A DNA stretch of 64,000 nucleotides from Vibrio sp. CK2-1 (GCF_021726515.1 NZ_JAKKCJ010000001.1:372001-436000); one strand, 5' to 3'. Shown: positions 23,931 to 33,947, counted from the first letter of the stretch. The notes: generated from the letters alone by a model not told the origin. A program made the numbers and translations.

Positions 23931-25078
23931 TGCAGAACCACACCACTATCATCTTCCCAATATAAATACACATCATCTTCCCAGGTTGGGCGTTTGACGT
24001 GACGCACGGCGTTAGCAATAAACGCTTGGACTATCTTTCCTGATGGCAATTGGATGTGATACATCGAAGAGCCACCTAAATAAGCAATGTCGTACACTTT
24101 TCCGGTTGTCCAGTTAAAGTCAGGGTGGACTAAATCCTCTGGCAATGTAGTACTGATCAACAACTTTTCAGGACGCAATGCATAAGTCACTTTTTTGTTT
24201 TCAGCTTGAGTACTAATACCGTGGCCTACATAGATTGGCTGTGGTAAATCGACACAGGCAATCGTAGCGTGATCTTGTTCATCTTCCACCAGCATGCCAT
24301 CGAACAAGTTTACGTTGCCAATGAACTCACACACCAAACGGTTAACGGGCGTTTCGTAAATGTCCATCGGGCTACCAATTTGCTCAATGCAACCTAGGTG
24401 CATGATGGCTACACGTTGTGCCATGGTCATTGCTTCTTCTTGATCGTGAGTCACCATGACGCAGGTCACGCCCACACGCTCGATAATTTCAACCAGCTCT
24501 AACTGCATTTGTGAGCGTAGCTTTTTATCGAGTGCGCCCATTGGTTCATCTAGCAACAACAGTTTTGGACGCTTGGCGAGTGAGCGAGCCAATGCAACAC
24601 GTTGACGTTGACCACCAGATAACTGATGTGGTTTGCGCTTGGCATATTGCGTCATATGAACCAGTTTCAACATCTCTGCCACGCGTGCGTTGATTTCTTC
24701 TTTTGGCAGTGAATCTTGCTTCAAACCAAAGGCAATATTTTGCTCAACACTCATGTGTGGAAATAGCGCATAAGACTGAAACATCATATTAATCGGCCGG
24801 TCATAAGGCGCCATGTCAGTAATATCGACACCGTCTAAAATGATGCGTCCTTCGGTTGGCTTTTCAAAACCCGCTAACATACGAAGTAAGGTTGATTTAC
24901 CTGAACCTGAACCACCGAGTAGAGCAAAGATTTCACCTTTATTTATGGTGAGCGACACGTCATCGACCGCAAGTGTGTCGTCAAATTGTTTGCTTACCCG
25001 ATCAATTTTCACCAAGATTTCTTTGGGTTTAGATTGACGCTCTAATGCTTTTTTGTAGGCACTGGAAGTGATGGCCAT
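23927..25078 (-). CDS. potG: Polyamine ABC transporter ATPase PotG-type
   Basis: ATP-binding subunit of 383 aa energising polyamine import. The Walker A motif GGSGSGKST lies near residue 55, Q-loop MMFQSYALFPHM near 98, signature LSGGQRQRVALARSLA near 153 and Walker B LLLLDEPMGALD near 173, then the switch VMVTHDQEEAMTMA. A C-terminal TOBE-like regulatory domain follows (about residues 290-380). It starts 90 bp after potF, beyond a hairpin that probably reduces readthrough. Confidence 0.93.
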   Translation of the reverse strand: MAITSSAYKKALERQSKPKEILVKIDRVSKQFDDTLAVDDVSLTINKGEIFALLGGSGSGKSTLLRMLAGFEKPTEGRIILDGVDITDMAPYDRPINMMFQSYALFPHMSVEQNIAFGLKQDSLPKEEINARVAEMLKLVHMTQYAKRKPHQLSGGQRQRVALARSLAKRPKLLLLDEPMGALDKKLRSQMQLELVEIIERVGVTCVMVTHDQEEAMTMAQRVAIMHLGCIEQIGSPMDIYETPVNRLVCEFIGNVNLFDGMLVEDEQDHATIACVDLPQPIYVGHGISTQAENKKVTYALRPEKLLISTTLPEDLVHPDFNWTTGKVYDIAYLGGSSMYHIQLPSGKIVQAFIANAVRHVKRPTWEDDVYLYWEDDSGVVLQ

Positions 25079-25105
25079 TTCAACTCTCTTTAAATTATTC
25101 TTAAA

Positions 25106-25137
25106 ATAAAAAGGCGTCCTAATTTGGACGCCTTAAT
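25106..25137 (-). terminator. Intercistronic attenuating terminator between potF and potG
   Basis: On the minus strand AAGGCGTCC and GGACGCCTT form a nine-base stem followed by TTTTATTTT. As potF and potGHI are on the same strand, partial termination here would give more binding protein than membrane components. Confidence 0.85.
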
Positions 25138-25168
25138 CACACTTCAACTCAAGTATGTGCTTTCGGCG

Positions 25169-26311
25169 CTATCGACCTGTTTTGATCTTGGTCCACGTAC
25201 GTGTCATGACACGTTGAGTTTTGGCGGGTAGATCGCTGATCGTGTATATGTTTTTCAGTGTTGCTTCATCTGGGTAAATTCCAGCATTACTACCAATGTC
25301 TTGGTTTACAAAAGGCGTTGCCGCTTGGTTACCGTTGGCAGCACTGACTTCATTAGTAATGTTGGCAATCACTTCTGGTGTCATTAAGTAGTTCAAAAAT
25401 ACATGAGCGGCTTGTACATTTTTGGCATCGGCTGGTATAGCCATCATGTCAAAGTAACTACCTGCGCCTTCTTTCGGGATCACGTATTCAATTTTGTTGC
25501 CATTGTTTGCTTCATTGGCACGGTCACGAGCAATGAATAAGTCATTGGAATAACCGACCGCAACACAAATATCGCCATTCGCTAAATCTGAAATGTACTT
25601 AGACGAGTGGAAGTAGCTGATGTTTTCACGAATAGACAAGAACAATGCTTCCGCTTGTTTGATGTCTTCCGGCTTTTGTGTGCCAGTATCTAGCCCTAAA
25701 TAATTTAATGCCGCGGGTAACATTTCGGTGGGTGAATCCAAAAATGACACACCACAGGTTTTCAGTTTTTCCATGTACTGCGGGTTAAACACCAAATCCC
25801 ATGAATCGGCTGGCATATCTTCACCGAGTGCTTTCTTCACTTTATCAATGTTGTAAGCAAAGCCGATGGTGCCCCATAAATAAGGTATCGCGTATAAATT
25901 GCCCGGATCGCTAGGTGATAGTGCATTCAATAATTCTGGGTTTAGGTTTTTCCAATTAGGCAGTTGAGTGCGATCTAATTTCTGGAAAACGCCCGCGCGA
26001 ATTTGTTTGGCTAAAAAGTTATTTGATGGCACCACTACGTCATAGCCAGAACGACCTGCAAGCAGTTTGGCTTCCAGTACTTCGTTACTATCAAATACGT
26101 CGTATACCACTTTAATGCCAGTTTGCTTTTCAAAATCGCTAATCGTGTTCGGCGCGATGTAGCTGCTCCAGTTATAAACGTGTAGCACTTGCTCATCTTG
26201 AGCGTAAGTTTTGCTTGAAGTAAATAAAGCCGCAGACGTGAACAAGGTTGTTACTGTCATTGATGCAGCGAACACAGTCTTTTTGAAAGACACTGAAGTT
26301 TTAATAAACAT
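25169..26311 (-). CDS. potF: Periplasmic polyamine-binding protein PotF-type
   Basis: Secreted solute-binding protein of 380 aa, with a signal peptide of about 35 residues ending in SKTYAQD. The mature start [13 protein letters not shown] and [19 protein letters not shown] are highly characteristic of PotF/PotD proteins; [14 protein letters not shown] favours the putrescine type. [10 protein letters not shown] near residue 145 and [14 protein letters not shown] near 285 are also typical. I start at ATG 26311 with GGGACC upstream; a frame extending to 26344 lacks a good ribosome site. It is the first gene of the importer unit. Confidence 0.93.
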   Translation of the reverse strand: MFIKTSVSFKKTVFAASMTVTTLFTSAALFTSSKTYAQDEQVLHVYNWSSYIAPNTISDFEKQTGIKVVYDVFDSNEVLEAKLLAGRSGYDVVVPSNNFLAKQIRAGVFQKLDRTQLPNWKNLNPELLNALSPSDPGNLYAIPYLWGTIGFAYNIDKVKKALGEDMPADSWDLVFNPQYMEKLKTCGVSFLDSPTEMLPAALNYLGLDTGTQKPEDIKQAEALFLSIRENISYFHSSKYISDLANGDICVAVGYSNDLFIARDRANEANNGNKIEYVIPKEGAGSYFDMMAIPADAKNVQAAHVFLNYLMTPEVIANITNEVSAANGNQAATPFVNQDIGSNAGIYPDEATLKNIYTISDLPAKTQRVMTRTWTKIKTGR

Positions 26312-26890
26312 AGTAGGTCCCAAATAATGGATCAGTTGATCCAATGGTTAGCTCACCAACCTAGCTTATAGCCAGCATTCCTTTTGATTTTAGCCTTGGG
26401 AGATCACTGATTTGAGTCAGGTTGAATATAAATTAATTTAATAATTGAAGATTCAATATGACGTTTTCTGAGTTGGATGTATGAAGGGAAAAATCATCCA
26501 AACTCGTAGATTTGCAACCTGCGCCCATTAACCTTGCGTTAACGAATAGCGACACTAAATAGGCTGTTTACACTGTAAATGTTAACAGTTGAGTGTGGCG
26601 GTTGGTACTTTCTTGCGAAGAACAGGGGCGATAATAAAACGAATTTTTAAATAGTAAATCAGAATAATTTTATGGTTTCGATAAGATTTGTTTGTTGTGG
26701 GATTAACGGTGTTTCTTGTGTTTTTTCAGCCGGTTTTGATGAAAAAGTTAAGGCCGCGAGTGTTATTATTTCTTAAAAGAATAAACTTAATTTAACGATG
26801 CTGGAATTTGGCTGAGATAAGATAGGCATCTTTAGTAAGGTAATGTTATTGTTTCATTATTGTAATGGCAGAGGTGTGCAGGGAGAGATA
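26312..26890. promoter_or_regulatory. Divergent intergenic region with a parS2 site
   Basis: About 580 bp separate potF from the rightward fusion gene and must hold both promoters. I see no gene. The one clear element is a parS2 core at 26567-26579. An AT-rich stretch at 26630-26700 could carry promoter elements, but I could not fix any. Confidence 0.5.
26567..26579. promoter_or_regulatory. parS2 centromere site
   Basis: TTTACACTGTAAA is a perfect parS2 core, about 19 kb from parB2, in the divergent gap between potF and the phosphatase-kinase fusion gene. Confidence 0.87.
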
Positions 26891-28522
26891 ATGTTAGTCA
26901 CCAAATACTATATTGTGGGCAGTATTTTATTTTATGTGTTGGCCTTATTGTGCCCCAATTTTTGGCTGTCAATTCCGCTTGCTTGGATTGCTTTATCCTT
27001 GTCGGTTGTCAGCATCGCTTATCTATGTAACTTCCCTCACTTATTTCGTAAAAAGCCTAACGGGGTGATCCCAAATGGTATTCAACTTGTGCTTGCGCCT
27101 TTTTTGATTGGTGCGCATTACTATAATTATTGGGCGCGAACTCATGATTCGGTTGCGCCTATTCAACGTATTGATCCTCAGTTGTACTTAGCTCGACGCT
27201 TATTTACCAAAGATCTAAAAGAGTTAAAAGCTCAAGGTATTACCAGTATTTTAGATATCACAGCTGAATTTCATGGATTACAAAGCCGTAAAGCCAGTCG
27301 TGATTTTGAGTATTTCAATCTGCCAGTGCTTGATCACAAAGTGCCATCAAAGCGGAAGTTATTAAAAGCATTAGATTGGATGGATGTTCAACTCGCGGAT
27401 TCTAAGAAAATAGTGGTGCATTGCGCACTAGGTCGCGGGCGTTCGGTGTTTGTATTGGCTGCTTATTTATTACGTCGTTATCCAAGAATGAGCATTGAAG
27501 ATGTGATGAAAAAAATTCAATCGATTCGCAGCACCGCCAATTTGAATAAGGAGCAAATGAAAATGTTAAAGCAACTTGATAAGCAACAAGCATTAGTTTC
27601 TGAACAAACCGTGTGGCTGATTGTGAATCCGGTTTCTGGTGGGGGAAAGTGGGGCACCTATAAAGATGAAATTCTAGAAAACTTTAAAGCTAAATATCAG
27701 GTAGAAGTGCGCGAAACCACACCTGAAATATCGGCAACCGAATTGACGAAAGAGGCGATTAACTCAGGGGCTTCTTTGATTGTCGCGGGTGGTGGTGATG
27801 GCACAGTAACGGAAGTGGCGAGTCAATTAGTCCATACCGACATTGTTCTTGGCATCTTACCATTGGGTACTGCGAATGCTTTATGTCATGTACTTTATGG
27901 TATCGAGAATAAAATCATTCCAGTGGAAACGGCTTGTGGCGCTATTTTAAATGGTGAAGTGACTCAAATTGATACTGCTTTATGTAATAGCGATTTAATG
28001 CTGTTGGTATCTGGGATTGGCTTTGAACAGCAAATGATTGAATACGCTGAGCGTGAAGAGAAAAATAATGATGGCCAGCTGGCTTACTTAAAAGGTTTAT
28101 GGGGTGCGATTGCCAATAATGAAACATTAACGATTCGTATCGCTTTAGATAAACAAGCACCGCAAGAATTAGACGTGAGTAGTTTAGTGGTCGCCAATGC
28201 CGCTCCTTTTACGACGCTACTTGCACAAGGTGGCGGAGAGCCGGATTTACAAGATGGTATTTTGGATATTACCTATATGCCTAGTCATCAAAGTGTTGCG
28301 GGGCGCTTATTATCGCTATCTGAACTGGCTATCTCAGGTTTACTACCTACCGCAGAGCCGATGGGGTTTGTGCATAAGCAAGCCAAAGACGTCACTATAT
28401 CCAGTGAAGTCGCTTTTAAATATGTGATTGATGGTGAGCTGTATGAAACTGAACAACTTAGTATTCGCACTCAACCTCGCTCACTGAATGTGATGGTGCC
28501 ACGTTGGTTTAATGAGCAGTAA
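26891..28522 (+). CDS. Membrane-anchored dual-specificity phosphatase fused to a diacylglycerol kinase-type domain
   Basis: Three parts are visible in 543 aa. Residues 1-85 form hydrophobic membrane segments. Residues about 95-225 form a cysteine phosphatase domain with the CX5R loop HCALGRGRS near 178. Residues about 240-540 form a DAGK/YegS-like lipid kinase with VNPVSGGGKWG, GGGDGTVTEVASQL and LPLGTANALCHVLYG. I start at ATG 26891 after GGGAGA; an upstream ATG at 26843 has no ribosome site. The kinase part would phosphorylate a lipid such as diacylglycerol or sphingoid-like substrate, and the phosphatase part may act on phospholipid or protein. The substrates are unknown. Confidence 0.87.
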   Translation: MLVTKYYIVGSILFYVLALLCPNFWLSIPLAWIALSLSVVSIAYLCNFPHLFRKKPNGVIPNGIQLVLAPFLIGAHYYNYWARTHDSVAPIQRIDPQLYLARRLFTKDLKELKAQGITSILDITAEFHGLQSRKASRDFEYFNLPVLDHKVPSKRKLLKALDWMDVQLADSKKIVVHCALGRGRSVFVLAAYLLRRYPRMSIEDVMKKIQSIRSTANLNKEQMKMLKQLDKQQALVSEQTVWLIVNPVSGGGKWGTYKDEILENFKAKYQVEVRETTPEISATELTKEAINSGASLIVAGGGDGTVTEVASQLVHTDIVLGILPLGTANALCHVLYGIENKIIPVETACGAILNGEVTQIDTALCNSDLMLLVSGIGFEQQMIEYAEREEKNNDGQLAYLKGLWGAIANNETLTIRIALDKQAPQELDVSSLVVANAAPFTTLLAQGGGEPDLQDGILDITYMPSHQSVAGRLLSLSELAISGLLPTAEPMGFVHKQAKDVTISSEVAFKYVIDGELYETEQLSIRTQPRSLNVMVPRWFNEQ

Positions 28523-28665
28523 TATCAACTCACTAGGATCTTAACTATCCGCAGCGGGTTAATTAAGTCCGCGGGGTAGGGAGAATGTGGTTTGGCCTAG
28601 TTATTCCTATCTGTGTGATTTATTATCCCAGCCTAATTTATTTCTTTGTATGAGAACTTTTGAAT

Positions 28666-29535
28666 ATGCCTAACCACTCACCAGTGCTTGGTGCCTCGTG
28701 GATGCTAATTGCTGGCTTGTCTTTTGCTGTAGTTAACAGCGCTGCCCAGTACATTAGCATTACTTTTTCTATTCCTTCTACCACGGTTGCTCTGCTTCAA
28801 TATGCGATTGCGCTGGTGGCGATCATGCCTTACTTAAAAACATTAGGTATTCGCCGTTCTCTGTATACCAAACATTTTGGCTGGCATGCGTTTCGAGTCT
28901 TTTTATCGGTAATCGGCATTCAACTTTGGTTTTGGGCGTTGGCGTATCCGGTTCCTATTTGGCAAGGCATTGCATTGTTAATGACTTCACCATTGTTTGC
29001 GACCGTCGGTTCTGGGCTATTACTAAAAGAAAATGTGGGCTGGGCACGTTGGATGGCAACCTTAGCCGGCTTTGGCGGGGCGATGATTATCTTAGAGCCT
29101 TGGTCTGATGCGTTTAGTTGGGCAACATTATTACCTGTCGGCGCGGCTTTTTTCTGGGCCTGTTATTCATTGATGGTGAAGAAAATGTCGGTTAACGATT
29201 CACCTTCTACTATGGTGGTTTACCTGCTGATCTTACTCACGCCTTTTAATATCTTATTGGCATTACCGGAGTGGTCTACCCCAACCGGTTGGAGTGTTTG
29301 GGGATTATTGATTGGTGCTGGCGTAATGACAGCGTTAGCGCAATGGGCGATTGTTAAAGCTTATGCCGTGGCAGATGCCTCTTTTGTGCAACCATTTGAT
29401 TTAGCAAAATTGCCGTTTAATGTCTTTTTAGGTTGGCTCGTCTTTGATTGGATCCCGACAGGCAATTTATGGGTAGGCGCTGCAATTATGATGGCTTCGA
29501 TCGTGTTTATTACTCAATGGGAGAGACGTAAGTAA
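28666..29535 (+). CDS. EamA/DMT-family transporter
   Basis: Inner-membrane protein of 289 aa with about ten hydrophobic segments and two EamA repeats (about residues 8-135 and 145-285). Sequence such as GASWMLIAGLSFAVVNSAAQY at the start and AQWAIVKAYAVADASFVQPFD in the last third are typical of RhaT/EamA metabolite exporters (quoted in part: AQWAIVKAYAVADAS). I use ATG 28666; a TTG codon six bases earlier is less likely. It is separated from the fusion gene by 140 bp. Substrate unknown. Confidence 0.87.
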   Translation: MPNHSPVLGASWMLIAGLSFAVVNSAAQYISITFSIPSTTVALLQYAIALVAIMPYLKTLGIRRSLYTKHFGWHAFRVFLSVIGIQLWFWALAYPVPIWQGIALLMTSPLFATVGSGLLLKENVGWARWMATLAGFGGAMIILEPWSDAFSWATLLPVGAAFFWACYSLMVKKMSVNDSPSTMVVYLLILLTPFNILLALPEWSTPTGWSVWGLLIGAGVMTALAQWAIVKAYAVADASFVQPFDLAKLPFNVFLGWLVFDWIPTGNLWVGAAIMMASIVFITQWERRK

Positions 29536-29557
29536 ATCAACGCACCTTAAGTGGTCT

Positions 29558-29593
29558 ATAACGCAAGTGATGGTAGTTAATCGCTTGCGTTAT
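29558..29593 (+). terminator. Probable terminator after the EamA gene
   Basis: ATAACGCAAG and CTTGCGTTAT form a perfect ten-base stem around a 16-base loop, followed by CATTTAT. The poor T-run makes the efficiency uncertain. Confidence 0.55.
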
Positions 29594-29705
29594 CATTTAT
29601 ATGTAATAGCAATTTTTCATTCATATTATCTGTGATCAAAATCTCTTCTTTTAGTTTGTTCCTTCTTTACTCTCCCTTCTTCATTTTTTAACTGAAGATC
29701 TGCTT

Positions 29706-30188
29706 ATGTCGACATTATTTGCCATTTCACTGACCACTGGATTGCTTTCGGGTATTTGGGGTTGGGTCGCTATTTCTTTGGGATTATTGTCTTGGGCTGG
29801 TTTTCTAGGTTGCACCAGCTACTTTGCATCGCCAATTCAGGGGCTAAAAGGTTTAGGTGTGAGCTTACTGACCAACCTTTCTGGAGTGATTTGGGCGCTG
29901 GTCATTATTCATGGCTCGCAATGGCTCGGCAGCGATGTCATTGGCTATATTCTGACAGCATTGGTTTCCTTTTTTATGTGTATTCAAGCGCAGAAACACT
30001 GGTTGAGTTTTATTCCCGGAACCTTCATTGGCGCATGTGCCACCTTTGCCGCTGATGGAAATTGGCAGTTGGTTATTCCTTCACTGTTAATTGGTGGAGT
30101 ATTCGGTTACAGCATGAAAGCGAGTGGTGTGTGGTTACAGGCGAGAAGCGGTGTAAGCCTAAAACCGAAAGTGATAGAAGAAAAATGA
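29706..30188 (+). CDS. DUF1097 inner-membrane protein (YcdZ-like)
   Basis: A 160-aa membrane protein with about five hydrophobic segments. The arrangement with WGWVAISLGLLSWAGFLGCTSYFASP near residues 18-43 (key part SWAGFLGCTSYFA) and FIPGTFIGACATFA near residue 105 matches the DUF1097/YcdZ family as I remember it. No function is established for the family. It is a single gene between an EamA transporter and the T6SS-linked lipoprotein gene. Confidence 0.8.
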   Translation: MSTLFAISLTTGLLSGIWGWVAISLGLLSWAGFLGCTSYFASPIQGLKGLGVSLLTNLSGVIWALVIIHGSQWLGSDVIGYILTALVSFFMCIQAQKHWLSFIPGTFIGACATFAADGNWQLVIPSLLIGGVFGYSMKASGVWLQARSGVSLKPKVIEEK

Positions 30189-30323
30189 AAGAGGCGATTT
30201 TTGTTACATCATTTCCAAGATGTTCTCTGAAAATCAATTAATAAACGGTTGTTTTTATAGCCACTAAATGCCCTTTTATTTATAATTTTTTCATTGGAAA
30301 TAATTGAACTATATGGAATTTTT

Positions 30324-31373
30324 ATGAAAGCGACCTGGTTAGGGATGACGCTATTATTACCCTTGTTAACCGCCTGTGATGTCCGTTCGGATATCACTAT
30401 CAACAGCACTCAAATTAGCGAACAGCAAGCCAATACCATTAAGCAAAATATTACCTCTCAATACCCCAACGTGAGCGCGGAAGAAAAACAACAAATTGCG
30501 GATGTCGCAGTAAAAGCTATTGAAAATTTGGTGTTTGTTGAGGGTGGCAGTTTTGATATGGGCGACTTTAAAGCGCCCTGTGAAATCCCTAGTGGAACAG
30601 CTAACCGTATAGATTGGTCCCCTGAGCATAAGTGCTTTAGTGGGCCAAGTGCAACATTGGCAGGAGCTATGCACCTGCATAAAGTCACTCTAGATTCTTA
30701 TTCTATAGCTAAAATTGAAACCACCTTCCCAGATATGGAGGTGATGCGTAAAGTAAATGATTTGCCTGTTGCCTACCAAAAATTAGATGGTTCTCCTTAT
30801 ATACGAGGAACCGATGAATATATTAAACAGTTGCAAAAGAGGGCTTCATTTGCCGCTCCTGCTAAAAATTGGCAAGACGCTAAAGATTACTGTTTATGGT
30901 TAGGCCGAGTCACTACGTTACCATTTGATTTACCAACCGAAGCGCAATGGGAATACGCCGCGCGTAGTCGTGGCCAGCATTATTATTTTGCTACCAATAA
31001 TGGTTATCGTCAGCTGAGAGAAGGGAGTTATTATTCCTCTAAAACAGGATATTGGATAAATTACATTGATGATGAGGTGAATGCTTCGACAAATATAACA
31101 ACTGTTGACACCTTTCCAGCGAATCCATTAGGAGTCTATGGTATGAGTAACCAGGTAAGTGAGTGGGTCAATGACTGGTATGCCAAAGATTATTACTTAC
31201 ACTCACCAGAACATAACCCACAAGGCCCAGAAACAGGCACGGAAAAGGTGCAACGAGATGGCGGAGGGGTAACAATGACGTTTTCTCGTTTACATTCTCC
31301 GGGTGAGAAGAAATACTATCTATCATCAAGTTTCCGTTGTGCTTTACAGCAACCTCTTCCTGCAATGCCATAG
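30324..31373 (+). CDS. Lipoprotein with a formylglycine-generating enzyme (SUMF1)-like domain
   Basis: I start at ATG 30324 (349 aa) because it gives a lipoprotein signal MKATWLGMTLLLPLLTAC with Cys at 18; the next residue is Asp, an inner-membrane retention signal in E. coli. The SUMF1-like fold begins near residue 75 (VFVEGGSFDMGDF) and continues with DLPTEAQWEYAAR, NPLGVYGMSNQVSEWVNDWY and SSFRCAL. The usual catalytic cysteine pair is not evident, so enzymatic activity is doubtful. It converges on the T6SS cargo gene and may be its immunity or accessory protein; this is inference. Confidence 0.82.
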   Translation: MKATWLGMTLLLPLLTACDVRSDITINSTQISEQQANTIKQNITSQYPNVSAEEKQQIADVAVKAIENLVFVEGGSFDMGDFKAPCEIPSGTANRIDWSPEHKCFSGPSATLAGAMHLHKVTLDSYSIAKIETTFPDMEVMRKVNDLPVAYQKLDGSPYIRGTDEYIKQLQKRASFAAPAKNWQDAKDYCLWLGRVTTLPFDLPTEAQWEYAARSRGQHYYFATNNGYRQLREGSYYSSKTGYWINYIDDEVNASTNITTVDTFPANPLGVYGMSNQVSEWVNDWYAKDYYLHSPEHNPQGPETGTEKVQRDGGGVTMTFSRLHSPGEKKYYLSSSFRCALQQPLPAMP

Positions 31374-31383
31374 TGAAAAAGAA

Positions 31384-31421
31384 AAAGTCTCACATCACAT
31401 ATTGTGAAGTGAGACTTTAGT
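31384..31421. terminator. Bidirectional terminator between lipoprotein and T6SS cargo genes
   Basis: AAAGTCTCAC and GTGAGACTTT pair, and the interior ATCACA/TGTGAA almost continues the stem. The two genes converge here. Confidence 0.8.
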
Positions 31422-31448
31422 TTTCTTACGTTAGTTAAAACCGCTTAG

Positions 31449-33947
31449 CTATACATATTGACTGCTTTTTGGGGGGCGACCTATGCTGGCTAATTGCATA
31501 TTGATTTGATTTCGTTTCATATCAAATTGATTGTCTTTATAGGGCGTGAATGGTCTGGTTGTGCCCTTGACCTGTGTCAGCTTGGTTAGCTTGTCTTTTT
31601 GCGCTAAGGTATGCACCCAGTCGTTAAATTCTTGCTGTTGGTTATTATCTAAAATAGCATTTAAACGGGCGAGATTATCAAATAAAGCTTTGTCATCACT
31701 TTGTTTTTTCCCCTCAGGGTTCATTCTGACTAATACTTCTTCAAACTTACGCCAACTGTATATGCTACTGCCTAGTAGGTAACAAATTGCCCGTTCTTGG
31801 TCTTTTTCCCAGCTGTCACTAAAGGTTTCAGTTAAGGTATCGAGCATCATGCCGATGGTTTCTGGTTGCAGTTTATCTGGCGTAATATCAGACCAAGCTT
31901 GTTTATTTAAAATGCGCTCAGATAGCATTTCGGCTTCAAGTTGTTGTGATTGTCTGTTATTCCAGTATTCTTCAATTTCAACTCTACCGACTTTAATAGT
32001 ATTTATCAGGGTTTGAGTTGGCTTGAACATTGCACTAGCAAAAGCGACATAACTAGACTTCATCAGATATTCATACATATCATTATTTACACTCTTTAAC
32101 TGCCTATAATCAACATATTGCAGCCCCTCCCAGACTACCTGAGCGAGCTCCCATATCTGTTCAAAGTTGACTGTGGCACCAAAGCCACCGCTTCCCCCAG
32201 CACCCCAAACAATACGGCCATTGCATAAGAGGTAGAGTTCGCTCCCCCTTAGTTCGATTTGGAAATCAATCCCACCACCTAGGCCAAATGCAACGTTACC
32301 TTCCGCTTTTAATTTAGCCAGCTCAGCAAAATCTAACGTAGTTTCTTTGTCTGGATGCTGCCATTCAAGGCCGCCTGAGAGTTCTCCCCCAACTTGTGCC
32401 CCTGAAAATCCTTCGGCTTTCACGCCCACTTGGCCGGTTGCTTGGTTTACGCCCATGCCAACTGATGGTGCTAGCAATATGCTATGGCCGGCTGGTTGTT
32501 GGTTATTTTGTGAATTTTGATTACTTATTCCTGCTGAACCACTGACCATTACGCCGGCAAAACAACTGAGTTTGGCTGTGCAGTTAGTACGAAAGCGACC
32601 AAAGGAATGGTTCATGGTCTGTTTGTTAGCATCGGTGTAGCTAAGTGATATAGGAAAACCCGCCTCATAAGGGAGGTAAGAAGTAAACTCTACAGAGGCT
32701 TCCGCTAGCGAATAGGCGGCCTCTGCTTTAATACCAATATCAACATTCCCCTTACTTGGCTCAAAGGTGGATTTCACGGCAGCACTGGCACCCCAACGTA
32801 GGAGTTGCGCTTCGGCGTTAGTGGCAAAGCGAGTATCACCATCTTCATTTAAGATATAATGACTGGCTTTCCACTCACCGCTATTACCCCCTTCGGCTTT
32901 CCATTCTTTAAGGACCAGTTCGATTTCTGGGTTTTCTATCTTCTTGGTGACGCCGTCTTTAATGTCTTTGATGATGGCATCTTTAAATTCTGCCACGTTG
33001 CCATCACGCAGTTTTGAAAGCATGGTTTGGTTGGTGGTTCTTTTGTGCCAATAGGTTTGCTCGCGCTCTAAAAATTCTGCGCGCACGTACATGAATTGAT
33101 TTTGGCGCACCGAAAATACTTCAACAATATGTTTACGAGCTGGCTTAGTGGTTAATGTTTTACTATGAGTGAAATTCTTTAGTGTTACGGCACTTGTTGC
33201 TGGCTTTTGAGGCTTGGGGGTTGATTCTGTTAATTGTTGATAATAGGCAATTTCTTTTTCAATCGATTGTAGAACTCGCGTTTTTACATCATCAACCGAA
33301 CTTTCATTTTTAAGAAAAAGGGGACGGTAGTCGGAAACAAAGCGTCGGCGTTGCTTAAGTTCTTTTAGCTTGGCTTGCACTCGTTTTGGATTGTCATCTT
33401 GTGGTGCCGAAGCTGCTTGTGTTTCACCTTTGGGTGGTTCGACAGCAATCGCTCCCGCATTTGCCGCATCAATCGCCCATTGTTTTTTCTTATTGGCATG
33501 ATCAAGGTGATCTTGTTCACTGGCGGAGTTTGCATCTGGTGCTTGTTCTAACACCTGCTGAAAACCTTCGATAAGTTGTTGGGTATAAGAGGCTTCTTCT
33601 TCTAGATATTGTTGTGAACTTTCATCTAAACAATAATATTGTTTGCCTTGTTCTTCAGTAACAAACAACACATTTTTAATATCTTTGCCTTCACACTGCG
33701 GAGGAGTATCTAAAGAGCCTGTATTGCATAACGGACGTTTCGGCTCTGGTGGTGCAATTGGGCTGATTGGTTGATTGGTTTCTGCTGTGACTGGCTCTGG
33801 CAACCTGATGATATCGCCAATCTGAATCAAATCTGGATTGGGCTGATATTTAGGGTTAAGCGCCAATATTTGGTTAAAATCGACTTGTTGTTGAATTGCG
33901 ATAGCCAGTAAGGTATCACCTGCTTGGACGGTATAAGTTTGGCTCAT
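31449..33947 (-). CDS. LysM-domain protein, candidate type VI secretion effector
   Basis: The 832-aa product starts with a LysM peptidoglycan-binding domain (YTVQAGDTLLAIAIQQQVDF ... IQIGDIIRLPEP, residues 4-51). A Gln/Ala-rich coiled region (about 110-240) follows, then a Gly-rich beta-type region with repeated Gly/Ala/Ser stretches (about 385-560), and a helical C-terminus with an amphipathic stretch near 600-640. There is no signal peptide, as expected for T6SS cargo. It follows vgrG and a DUF4123 adaptor on the same strand, overlapping the adaptor by four bases. No nuclease, lipase or amidase motif is seen; a pore-forming or membrane-disrupting action in the periplasm is only a guess. Confidence 0.78.
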   Translation of the reverse strand: MSQTYTVQAGDTLLAIAIQQQVDFNQILALNPKYQPNPDLIQIGDIIRLPEPVTAETNQPISPIAPPEPKRPLCNTGSLDTPPQCEGKDIKNVLFVTEEQGKQYYCLDESSQQYLEEEASYTQQLIEGFQQVLEQAPDANSASEQDHLDHANKKKQWAIDAANAGAIAVEPPKGETQAASAPQDDNPKRVQAKLKELKQRRRFVSDYRPLFLKNESSVDDVKTRVLQSIEKEIAYYQQLTESTPKPQKPATSAVTLKNFTHSKTLTTKPARKHIVEVFSVRQNQFMYVRAEFLEREQTYWHKRTTNQTMLSKLRDGNVAEFKDAIIKDIKDGVTKKIENPEIELVLKEWKAEGGNSGEWKASHYILNEDGDTRFATNAEAQLLRWGASAAVKSTFEPSKGNVDIGIKAEAAYSLAEASVEFTSYLPYEAGFPISLSYTDANKQTMNHSFGRFRTNCTAKLSCFAGVMVSGSAGISNQNSQNNQQPAGHSILLAPSVGMGVNQATGQVGVKAEGFSGAQVGGELSGGLEWQHPDKETTLDFAELAKLKAEGNVAFGLGGGIDFQIELRGSELYLLCNGRIVWGAGGSGGFGATVNFEQIWELAQVVWEGLQYVDYRQLKSVNNDMYEYLMKSSYVAFASAMFKPTQTLINTIKVGRVEIEEYWNNRQSQQLEAEMLSERILNKQAWSDITPDKLQPETIGMMLDTLTETFSDSWEKDQERAICYLLGSSIYSWRKFEEVLVRMNPEGKKQSDDKALFDNLARLNAILDNNQQQEFNDWVHTLAQKDKLTKLTQVKGTTRPFTPYKDNQFDMKRNQINMQLASIGRPPKSSQYV

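Noticed and set aside
33498..33507. ATGATCAAGG inside the LysM cargo gene as an RctB site
   Set aside because: The flanks do not match the GAAAGC or GGAACG prefix of origin sites; likely chance.
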